Notes under the pieces: generated by a model | Database searches by the model: none | What the model was told of the DNA's origin: nothing | The model's input: only the letters and a program-made list of their open reading frames with translations | Translations under genes and position numbers: made by a program | Assembly: GCF_000369405.1 (NCBI RefSeq) | Contig: NZ_KB850000.1 | Span: 1,136,768 to 1,200,767 of the forward strand | DNA from: Acinetobacter sp. ANC 3929 | GTDB lineage: Bacteria > Pseudomonadota > Gammaproteobacteria > Pseudomonadales > Moraxellaceae | DNA length: 64,000 nt | Direction of reading: 5' to 3' | Shown here: piece by piece, positions 19,245 to 26,917 of the stretch | How positions within the stretch are numbered: the first letter of the stretch is position 1 | Layout of the letters: every line of letters starts with the position of its first letter

Positions 19245-20099
19245 ATGAAAATTATCTTTCTATTCTTAACCGTTATTCTAGTTGGTTGTAATGCTTCGAA
19301 TAAAAATGACAATGAAAAAAAATATGCTAAAAACTATGAAAAATATAGTCATCATCTAAATGAATTAACAGCAGATGAGTTAAATGAATATGCGGCTTTA
19401 CTGTATTATAAGGATCTAACCGATCAAGCAATATTTAGTTTTGATGAAAAAAGTGATAATGAAATCCAAGCTATTAAAGAAAAATCTATAAAAAATAATA
19501 AGGAAATAGAACAGTTATTCAAAAAAGCTGCTGATCATGGCAGTACATTAGCCAAAGTTAATTTAGCGAAAATATACACACAAGCGCACTATGAATATTA
19601 CAATCAAGACATAGATCAACAAGACCCCAATCAAGCTCCGAATGTTGTCCCAGTTATTTTCCAACTTTATAAAGAGGCTGCTGAGAATGGCAATGCTGAT
19701 GCACAATTTAAATTAGGTGAATGTTACACTGTTGGATGGGGTACTACGATTGATTATCATAAAGCCATGTATTGGTATAAAAAATCAGCACAACAAGGCA
19801 ATCCTGCTGCTATGAATAATATCGGCATGTTGTATCAACGAGGTTTTGGCGTAGAAAAAAATGGTCAAATATCAACAGGCTGGTATATTAAAGCTGCCAA
19901 CTTAGGTTATAGCCTAGCACAACACAATATGTTTCAGAATTATTATAATGGGCAAAATGGCCTGCCAGAAAATGAAGAAAAAGCTATGAAATGGCGAGAG
20001 ATGTGCTCCTACAGATCAGAAGAAATCCCAATACAGCCTGTTTTTGATTTAGATTTTAATATTACAGAAACATATCCAAATAAATGCAAAAAAGACTAA
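19245..20099 (+). CDS. Sel1-repeat lipoprotein
   Basis: A 284-residue exported lipoprotein. The signal peptide MKIIFLFLTVILVGC has a clear lipobox. The mature part has Sel1-like (TPR-type) repeats: KKAADHGSTLAKVNLAKIY, KEAAENGNADAQFKLGECY, KKSAQQGNPAAMNNIGMLY and KAANLGYSLAQHNMF, from ~residue 95 to 240. The ATG at 19245 follows GGGGGT and gives a proper signal peptide, unlike the earlier frame opening at 19212. Sel1-repeat lipoproteins act as periplasmic immunity proteins for some type VI effectors (known for phospholipase PldB). The nearby T6SS island makes that role possible here, but it is an inference. Confidence 0.78.
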   Translation: MKIIFLFLTVILVGCNASNKNDNEKKYAKNYEKYSHHLNELTADELNEYAALLYYKDLTDQAIFSFDEKSDNEIQAIKEKSIKNNKEIEQLFKKAADHGSTLAKVNLAKIYTQAHYEYYNQDIDQQDPNQAPNVVPVIFQLYKEAAENGNADAQFKLGECYTVGWGTTIDYHKAMYWYKKSAQQGNPAAMNNIGMLYQRGFGVEKNGQISTGWYIKAANLGYSLAQHNMFQNYYNGQNGLPENEEKAMKWREMCSYRSEEIPIQPVFDLDFNITETYPNKCKKD

Positions 20100-20285
20100 A
20101 TATAATTTGATAGGAAGATAAACCTTTTATATTGCCAATTTTTCTCTTTAACCTCTGATATATATTTGAAAAAATTACAATCTCCCCCTATGAAATAATA
20201 AATTTCTAGTTAAATTTAAATAACATAAATCTGCTGTTCGATCTTCATCTTATCTATTAAAATACGGAGCAATATATACAACCTA

Positions 20286-21275
20286 TTGATTTTTATTAGA
20301 ATTAAAATACAAAGTCTGTCTATTCTTCTGTTATCCAGTCTGGCACTGACTGCTTGTGCCAAATCGACTGAAACAGGCCCTAAAGAAACCAAACCATCAC
20401 CAGAGCTACAACAAAAAATCCAGCAATTGGTGGAAAAAACCAAAAAGAATATGATCTTTGTTGAAGGTGGCTCTTTTATGATGGGCGACTTTGGCCCAGT
20501 CACCCGTAAAGATAAATTGCCAATTACTGGTCTTTATGCCGCTATGCCGCTGCATAAAGTCACTTTAGATAGCTATAGTCTCAATGCCTATAAAACGACC
20601 TTTGATGATTTTGATCTTTATACTGAAGCAACAGGACAACCCAAAATCGGGATGCAGGAAATTTCAAAAAAATTACGTGTTCCTAATGCCCCTGCTGGTG
20701 TGAGTTGGCAACAAGCTCAGAATTATTGTCAGTGGTTAGGACAACAGGTCGGGATTCCAATGAATTTGCCTACCGAAGCACAATGGGAATATGCTGCACG
20801 AAACCGTGGTCAATATATTATTTATCCAACCGATAATGGTAAATATGAAATGGGCCGTAATGTCTGGAGTGATGAACAGCGTCATCAACTGAGTAAATCA
20901 CTAGAAATGGATGGTGTACCTATCCCAACTTTAGGTAAATTTCCTCCATCTCCTTTAGGGTTTTATGATTTGGCAACAGATAGTTACGAATGGATGTCGG
21001 ACTGGTTTGACCCTCAATATTATAAAAACTCACCAGAAAAGAACCCGCAAGGTCCTGCTACTGGTACACTTAAATCTGTGCGTAGCACTTACCAAGTTGC
21101 AGGTACCTTAGATTTACAAATAAGTGGAGAAGTTACAACAATTTATAGAAGTGGAGAAGAACCAAATCCTCAATTTGAGAAAGATTCTAGCGCTTTTACC
21201 AGTATAAATCCAAATGGCGCAACAGCTGTACGCTGTGCTTCTAACTCCCACCAACCATTTCTGAAACAGAAATAA
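20286..21275 (+). CDS. FGE/SUMF1-fold lipoprotein
   Basis: A 329-residue exported protein with a lipoprotein signal ending SSLALTACAKS and a formylglycine-generating-enzyme-like domain (PF03781 type). The domain markers are MIFVEGGSFMMGDFG, PAGVSWQQAQNYCQWLG, MNLPTEAQWEYAARNRGQY, VWSD, PLGFYDLATDSYEWMSDWF and the terminal AVRCA. The paired catalytic cysteines of true FGE are not evident, so the fold probably serves binding, not sulfatase activation. The start is TTG at 20286 by frame; an internal start is possible. An intact paralogue of the pseudogene at 18888, it converges on the orphan effector fragment at 21305. Confidence 0.78.
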   Translation: MIFIRIKIQSLSILLLSSLALTACAKSTETGPKETKPSPELQQKIQQLVEKTKKNMIFVEGGSFMMGDFGPVTRKDKLPITGLYAAMPLHKVTLDSYSLNAYKTTFDDFDLYTEATGQPKIGMQEISKKLRVPNAPAGVSWQQAQNYCQWLGQQVGIPMNLPTEAQWEYAARNRGQYIIYPTDNGKYEMGRNVWSDEQRHQLSKSLEMDGVPIPTLGKFPPSPLGFYDLATDSYEWMSDWFDPQYYKNSPEKNPQGPATGTLKSVRSTYQVAGTLDLQISGEVTTIYRSGEEPNPQFEKDSSAFTSINPNGATAVRCASNSHQPFLKQK

Positions 21276-21304
21276 AATTCTTCAGTCCTACGGCAAGTTA
21301 GAAG

Positions 21305-22735
21305 TTAGACTTGCCAAGTTTGGAGAGCGTTGTTTTCTTGACCGTATTGATCCAGCCCAAGTTCGTCTATGGGTTGTGGCGCTTGTGCTAAAAACAGTTC
21401 TGGCTTTTCTATATCTTGCGCAATCTTGGCCTGCATAAACTCAGATGAACCAAAGTCAGCAATTTTATAGTCTTTGGGATAAGCCAAAATCCGCTCACCA
21501 CGCATTTTCAGGTATTCATCCAAATAACGATTACCTGAACGGTAGTCCTTAGGGAAATTATGATCCTGATTAATACGCCTTTTCACCTCAGCTAAATCAG
21601 CCAAAGGTAAGAAGCCATGGCTACGGCCCAAGTTGAGAAAATCCAGTAATTCACTTTCATTTTGCGCAATTGTTTTTACCGAGGTGTCACCATCTGTACT
21701 CATATGTTGAAGCGTGTTGGTCCAGTGACTAACCACTGTAACGCTCCTAAACAGGTTTAATACCGCCTCTTTATGCGCAGTCAGGTCATATTCCTTGACA
21801 TTATTCAGCACCCAGGTACCATCTCGTTGGCTTGGATTGAGTACCCCACTAACCAGACCATGCCGGGTAATATGATACAGGAAACAGCCGCGGCTTTCAG
21901 GACTTAGATATTTTAACCACTGTTCTTTAGCATTGATTTTACGACACATTTCTAGTCGTTTCTCGGCAATTTGCATTCTAGATTTAAAATCTGCGAAATG
22001 TAAATTAATTAGTGCGACACTCTGAATAAAGGAGCTATCTTTTTCAAAGGGTAACATCATACTGACCTTATGCAGTAGCATAAAAGTGCCTTCGGTCATA
22101 TACACTAGTTTTTTAAATGAAATATAAAGCAGTTGATAGGCAATAAATTTAATCAATTGGTCAATCTTACTAAAATCAACCATAAATTCTAATGCACCTT
22201 TGCCGCCAACCCCATAACAGGCTGCAATACTGGCCCTAAAACGAAACGCGCCCTTGGCAAAATAAAGTTGAAAATTGGCACTTCCTCCTGCACCTGCACT
22301 CAGTCCCAAAGTCGGAGAAATTTTTGCCAAATCAGAAAAGTCTTTAGGATGCTCAGGGTCTAACCATTGTAAACCGCCAAAAGGGGTAATATTGGCCTGT
22401 ATCCCTGCAAAGGCATTAATTCCAGCATTGAAATAGTTATCTTTCACCTCTTCATCCATTTGACCTTTTTTAATATTCAATACAGCTCTTTTAGATGAGT
22501 TCAAGCTATTTGCAAGTGTACCCTTGGGGTCACGCCTCATACTACTTAACATTTGCTGTGTCCCATCATTACTGACCGTCACGGAAAATGCAGCTGAAGC
22601 AGCAAAAGCGGTACCTGCTGCAATCCCACCAATATTCTGATTTACAGGAATTTTGGACTTAGCTTTCTCTAGAGAGTGGATTGGACCTTGAACAAGCTTT
22701 AAGTTTAGTTTCAAATAACCCACCCCAAATAACAA
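21305..22735 (-). pseudogene. Orphan C-terminal fragment of a large T6SS-type effector
   Basis: A 476-codon frame with no convincing start: it opens at a TTG and is closed upstream by a stop at 22751. The first ~40 residues read like the interior of a protein (GYLKLNLKLVQGPIHS). A Gly-rich central block (GLSAGAGGSANFQLYFAKGAFRF, then GVGGKGALEFMVD) followed by a helical region and a proline-rich tail resembles the C-terminal half of large effectors found next to vgrG genes in Pseudomonas and Acinetobacter. That comparison is from memory. No N-terminal delivery domain remains. It may be a silent cassette donor for C-terminal exchange or simple debris. A small autonomous protein cannot be excluded. 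Confidence 0.55.
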
Positions 22736-22820
22736 TTTAATTTCAATTAGTTACAAAATCAATCATCTCTATTTAACGTTCTGGATAGCGATCACTCTCA
22801 ATAATTTTTTTATTTTGCAA

Positions 22821-23525
22821 TCACTTCATTTTTTTTAAAAAACTATAAGGCAAAATTACATTTACCCCCATATTATATAAAATATAACAAGATATGAGAA
22901 AGAATAGGCTTACAATAATATAAAGCTCATAAGAAGCGTGGATTTCCAACAATCCATTCATTACAAGAACAAAAGCAATTTGAGAAAAAATCAAAGCAAG
23001 GAATACTGAAATTTTACTATTTCCATATTTAAAATTACTAATAGAGAAGAAAAAATCATACAAACTTACGTCATCTTTTGAGAAATATTTATCTGTTAAA
23101 ACTTCTATATATTCCTCTTTTAACAATAAAGCCTTCCACTTCACAAATATAAACATAGATATAAGTATAAAAAGTAGCACATATCCAAAAAAGTATTTCA
23201 CGCCTAAGTTCATAGAAATAGTTAAAGAAATTACAAAAAAAACTAAAGCATTTAAGAAACTACACATTACTCTATGGAAAGAATATAAAACAATACTTTC
23301 CGATGTTTTTATCCTAAAATAAAAAAACACACAAACAATAAAATATAAAATATAAAATATAAAATATAAAATATAAAATACTGTAAAAAAAGTATTAATA
23401 TAATAGTAATTCAAATCCTTAATAGTAAGAAAACCCAAAAAACCAAGAACTCCCAAAGCTAGGTTCAACATAAAATGATTTTTAACAAAATATTGATGAT
23501 CAAATTCTGATATTTTTAATGACAT
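22821..23525 (-). CDS. Multi-pass membrane protein, candidate immunity protein
   Basis: A 234-residue, very hydrophobic protein with about five or six predicted membrane segments (near residues 20-35, 43-70, 84-105, 112-130, 172-190, 200-228). No family recognised. Start ATG at 23525, 13 bp downstream of the pseudogene at 23539 on the same strand, so it belongs to the end of the vgrG operon. A multi-pass protein directly after a membrane-inserting toxin is the usual layout for immunity to pore-forming toxins, which is the basis for the suggestion. The second membrane segment is encoded by a 7-bp microsatellite (23338-23380), giving the repeated peptide FYILYFI. Confidence 0.6.
   Translation of the reverse strand: MSLKISEFDHQYFVKNHFMLNLALGVLGFLGFLTIKDLNYYYINTFFTVFYILYFIFYILYFIVCVFFYFRIKTSESIVLYSFHRVMCSFLNALVFFVISLTISMNLGVKYFFGYVLLFILISMFIFVKWKALLLKEEYIEVLTDKYFSKDDVSLYDFFFSISNFKYGNSKISVFLALIFSQIAFVLVMNGLLEIHASYELYIIVSLFFLISCYILYNMGVNVILPYSFLKKMK
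23338..23380. repeat. Heptanucleotide microsatellite inside a coding region
   Basis: Plus-strand unit AAATATA, about six perfect copies over 43 bp. The unit length is not a multiple of three, so gain or loss of one copy shifts the frame of the 22821-23525 gene. Confidence 0.93.
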
Positions 23526-23538
23526 TTAAAAACTCGAC

Positions 23539-24642
23539 TTAATAAAACCATGAAGATAAAGTATAATTTAAGCCAAAAAGTTGATTTCCTTTATTGACTA
23601 TATCTTGCAGCGTATTTTGTGTACAACTCTGCAAGTGATTATATAAATTTTTAAGATTATCAGTCATACCAAAATATTCATCTAAATAATCTAACATCCA
23701 ACCAATTGCTATTCCAACAACAACACCAACCGCAATAACTAGGCCAACAGGTCCACCTGTTAGTAACATACTAACTAACAAAACTGTTAACCATGTTCCA
23801 ATAAGAGTTTTTATAGCCATTCCTGTCAAATTAGCTAGCAAATCTGTAATATCTTTTTGGTTATTTTCATTCTGCATCCATTTTTGTATTTCAACAGTTC
23901 CACCAACCACTATTCCTATAAAAGATCCTTTTATTGCAGCTTTTGGGCTAAAATCAAACATTTGTTCTTTTGGCAATCGTGCAGTAAGAACATCTTTGGC
24001 ATTTTTCGAAAATAATTTAAGGTTAAAGTGTGCTCTTCCAATAATTGAACCAATAAAAAAAAGACCATTATGGTTCCCAATGTTCCTTATAATAAATTTT
24101 GCTTGCGTTGCCGCCACTCCTAATACATTAAAAAAAGGAATGAAAAACTTATCAACAATTGAAATTCTTTTAGATACATCTAAAGAAGCACCAACAATTC
24201 CAGCACTAATATTCCACCATGTAGCTGAGTTATCGAAACTGAATGTTGATTTTATACTTTGCCAAATATTTTTATATGATTTTTTAAGAGACCTTCCCAT
24301 TTCATATAACATATATAGCAAACCCGACTGAGGATCCAATATAGAATAAGCTAAATGCCGTTCCTGTTCTTTTTCATCACTAACTACAATAATAAGTGGA
24401 TCATTTTCTTGAAACTGGACGGTAGTAAATTGCCTTATAACCACTGACTTCAAAAGAAAAAGTTTTAGCATCAATTCCTCTTGCAGCCATAAGCATAATT
24501 GGAGCATTAGTCATCAATGCGCTACTACTAGCTAAAGTTTCGAGCATCGCTACCCCAACAGCTTGTTTTCCTATATTTTTTAAAGGATGAATTTAGAATC
24601 TTCAATCTGAAGATTCCTTACGCGGCCTTCTATCTTTTTCAT
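23539..24642 (-). pseudogene. Fourth marker-domain paralogue with toxin-like C-terminus, two frameshifts
   Basis: The ATG at 24640-24642 overlaps the stop of the upstream paralogue and opens MKKIEGRVRNLQIEDSK, the same start as the three intact paralogues. One lost base near 24590 breaks the frame at IHPLKN. A second lesion near 24435 breaks it before IRQFTTVQF. From there an open frame continues through EKEQERHLAYSILDPQSG and LLYMLYEMGRSLKKSY. The C-terminus then differs from its siblings: ~200 residues with a Gly/Val-rich hydrophobic hairpin (LLTGGPVGLVIAVGVVVGI) followed by DYLDEYFGMTDNLKNLY. That pattern resembles membrane-inserting bacteriocin-type domains. A translation from the internal frame (24507) would lack the first domain half. 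Confidence 0.72.
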
Positions 24643-25391
24643 TTCTTATCAAAATAATCTTCTGGATAGGGATCTGGGCCTTTTAAATTTTTTCGATACT
24701 CCATGACACTAGCATGCATACCATCCATATCAAGTAAACTTTTTTGGAAAAAGTCCTGACTTTTAGGGTTTTCAAAACCTAACTTATCAAAAATTCTTTC
24801 TGATATTTTTGATAATGAGATTACAGAATTTCCAATTGTAATATAACCTAGCATAAATACAGTGGAAAAAATAAAGCAGCTTAAAAATATTATTCCACCA
24901 TATTTAATATAATCTCCACTACCACCATCTAAGAAATTTAAAAAGAGAAAAAGAAAAGAAAAGAAAAGAAAAAGAAAAAGAAAAAGAAAAAAAATTGACT
25001 TTATAGTACTTACATATAGATTTTTTAATGACCGCCCCATCTCATACATCATATAAAGCAACCCTGTCTTTGGATCAAGTACAGAATATGCCAAGTGCCT
25101 TCCTTGCTCTTTCTCTCCACTTATTACCCAAATAAGCGAATCATTTTCTTTAAATTTAACAGTAGTAAATTGCCCTATAACTCTTACACCATCTACTTCT
25201 CCAATAAATGTTTTAGCATCTACCCCTTTTGCTGCCATCATCAAGATTGGTGCGCTAGTCATTAATGTACTACTAGCAGCCAAAGTACCTAATATTGCTG
25301 ATCCAGCGGCTTGCACTTTAAGGTTCTTTAGTGGATGAATCTTAGAATCTTCAATTTGAAGATTCCTTACTCGGCCTTCGATTTTTATCAT
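24639..25391 (-). CDS. T6SS-island marker-domain membrane protein, copy 3
   Basis: A 250-residue member of the tandem family. The conserved N-terminal domain (~1-125) contains IEGRVRNLQIEDSKIHPLKN, an Ala/Ser-rich hydrophobic helix (SAPILMMAAKG), GQFTTVKFKENDSLIWVIS, KEQGRHLAYSVLDPKTGLLY and MMYEMGRSLK. Two membrane segments follow (~126-150 and 163-190). The conserved tail is KISERIFDKLGFE and YRKNLKGPDPYPEDYFDKK. The first membrane segment is FLFLFLFLFFSFLFLFL, encoded by an A/G microsatellite (24946-24994). Its ATG overlaps the previous stop (ATGA), implying translational coupling. NCBI calls similar proteins putative T6SS effectors; that memory and the immunity alternative are both unproven. 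Confidence 0.7.
   Translation of the reverse strand: MIKIEGRVRNLQIEDSKIHPLKNLKVQAAGSAILGTLAASSTLMTSAPILMMAAKGVDAKTFIGEVDGVRVIGQFTTVKFKENDSLIWVISGEKEQGRHLAYSVLDPKTGLLYMMYEMGRSLKNLYVSTIKSIFFLFLFLFLFFSFLFLFLNFLDGGSGDYIKYGGIIFLSCFIFSTVFMLGYITIGNSVISLSKISERIFDKLGFENPKSQDFFQKSLLDMDGMHASVMEYRKNLKGPDPYPEDYFDKK
24946..24994. repeat. A/G microsatellite in the coding region of copy 3
   Basis: Plus-strand run of GAAAA and GAAAAA units (order 6,5,5,5,6,6,6 bases, then a longer A-run). The 5-bp units can shift frame; the 6-bp units only lengthen or shorten the Phe/Leu membrane helix. Confidence 0.85.
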
Positions 25392-26155
25392 TTTTTATCA
25401 AAATAATCCTCTGGATAAGGATCTTTTCCTTTTAAACTTCTACGGTAATACATCACACTACGTTTGAAAGTATGCCCATTTTCCTTGAAATGATCTGCAG
25501 TTCCGAAGAAATCCTGATTTTTAACATCTTCAAAACCTAGTACCGCAAAGACCTGTTCTGATAGCCGACAAGCCTGTTTCTGATCACGTGAAAATAAAAA
25601 TGTACTTAATACAAATAAAAATGTAAATGCAAATGGAAATAAGATAAAACCAAATATATGCATCAACCAGCTAAAACCTAAGCCATCCTCCGAAATAAAC
25701 CAAGTTACTAGTATTATTGCATTTCCGAATAATACAAAAAATAGAGCAACAAATAGCGCTGTTTTGCAAATACTTATATAGCCCCGCTTTAATGAACGTC
25801 CCATCTCATTAATCATATGCAATAATCCAGTTTTGGGGTCTAGTGTTGCATAAACTAAATGTCGCCCTTGTTCTTTTTCCTGACTAATTACCCAAACCAG
25901 TTCATCGCCATTCTTAAATTGTACTGTTGTAAACTGGCCAATTACTCTATATTCGCCCACCTCACAAGTAAAAGATTTAGCAGCTTCTCCTCTTGCTGCC
26001 ATCATCATAATAGGAGCATTGGTTGCCAAACTACTGCTTGCAGTTAAAGCTCCAACCACAGCTGTACCTGCTGCTTGTTTTTCGATGTTTTTAAATGGAT
26101 GAATTCTGGAGTCTTCAATTTGAAGATTCCTTACACGACCTTCGATTTTTATCAT
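25388..26155 (-). CDS. T6SS-island marker-domain membrane protein, copy 2
   Basis: A 255-residue paralogue of the copies on either side. It shares the opening MIKIEGRVRNLQIEDSRIHP, GQFTTVQFKNGDELVWVIS, KEQGRHLVYATLDPKTGLLH and the closing KGKDPYPEDYFDKK. The two membrane segments (FVALFFVLFGNAIILVTWF and IFGFILFPFAFTFLFVLST) have diverged from its siblings while the flanks have not. The start overlaps the stop of copy 1 by ATGA, and its own stop overlaps the start of copy 3 likewise. Tandem duplication with diverging membrane parts is typical of immunity arrays that track changing effectors. A small effector role is the alternative. Confidence 0.7.
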   Translation of the reverse strand: MIKIEGRVRNLQIEDSRIHPFKNIEKQAAGTAVVGALTASSSLATNAPIMMMAARGEAAKSFTCEVGEYRVIGQFTTVQFKNGDELVWVISQEKEQGRHLVYATLDPKTGLLHMINEMGRSLKRGYISICKTALFVALFFVLFGNAIILVTWFISEDGLGFSWLMHIFGFILFPFAFTFLFVLSTFLFSRDQKQACRLSEQVFAVLGFEDVKNQDFFGTADHFKENGHTFKRSVMYYRRSLKGKDPYPEDYFDKK

Positions 26156-26916
26156 TTTTTATCAAAATAATCCTCTGGATATGGGTCTGGACCTTTTAAG
26201 TTTTTTCTATATTCCATTACACTAATATGAATGCCATCTTTGACGATACAATCATTGTAAAAGTCCTGTTCAATTATTTTAAAACCTAAGACTTTAAAAA
26301 TTTTCTCAGATAACACCCCCATTTTCTTTAATACTCGGCCAAAAACAAGATAAGAAAAAGAGAAGGAAAATAAAAAGCTTATAATAGAGCTAAAAAATAA
26401 ATATTTAATAATATCATTAAAAGAAATATCTACACTATCTCCATAATAAAGTTTTGAACCTAATATTAAAATAGATATAAATGAAAAACACACTAGCCCT
26501 AAAAATAATGCTACCTTATTGTTATAGTTATAAGCTTTTTTCAACGACCGTCCCAATTCATACATCATATAAAGTAACCCAGTTTTAGGATCAAGTACAG
26601 CGTAAGCTAAATGTCTTCCTTGCTCTTTTTCCCTACTAATCACCCAAACCAGTTCATCCTCGTTCTTAAATTGTACTGTTGTAAACTGACCAATCACACG
26701 ATAATCACCGACTTCACAAGTAAAAGATTTAGCATCTTCTCCACTTGCTGCCATTAGCAAAATTGGTGCATTAGTTGCTGCGCTACTACTTGCAGTTAAG
26801 GTTCCAAGTATTACACTACCAGCAGCTTGTGATTTAATATTCTTCAAAGGATAAATTTTGGAGTCCTCAACATCTAAGTTCTTTACAAATCCCTTGATCA
26901 ATAACATTTCATTCAT
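26152..26916 (-). CDS. T6SS-island marker-domain membrane protein, copy 1
   Basis: First of three intact tandem paralogues, directly after the large effector. About 254 residues: N-terminal marker domain (MLLIKGFVKNLDVEDSKIYP, then GQFTTVQFKNEDELVWVIS), two membrane segments (VALFLGLVCFSFISILILG and YLFFSSIISFLFSFSFSYLVF), and the shared tail ending PYPEDYFDKK. Three starts are possible: GTG 26925 (overlapping the effector end), ATG 26916 (immediately after the effector TAA) and ATG 26907 (aligned with the paralogues). 26916 is given as the middle choice. Its position next to the effector makes it the best immunity candidate of the set. Confidence 0.7.
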   Translation of the reverse strand: MNEMLLIKGFVKNLDVEDSKIYPLKNIKSQAAGSVILGTLTASSSAATNAPILLMAASGEDAKSFTCEVGDYRVIGQFTTVQFKNEDELVWVISREKEQGRHLAYAVLDPKTGLLYMMYELGRSLKKAYNYNNKVALFLGLVCFSFISILILGSKLYYGDSVDISFNDIIKYLFFSSIISFLFSFSFSYLVFGRVLKKMGVLSEKIFKVLGFKIIEQDFYNDCIVKDGIHISVMEYRKNLKGPDPYPEDYFDKK

Positions 26917-26917
26917 C

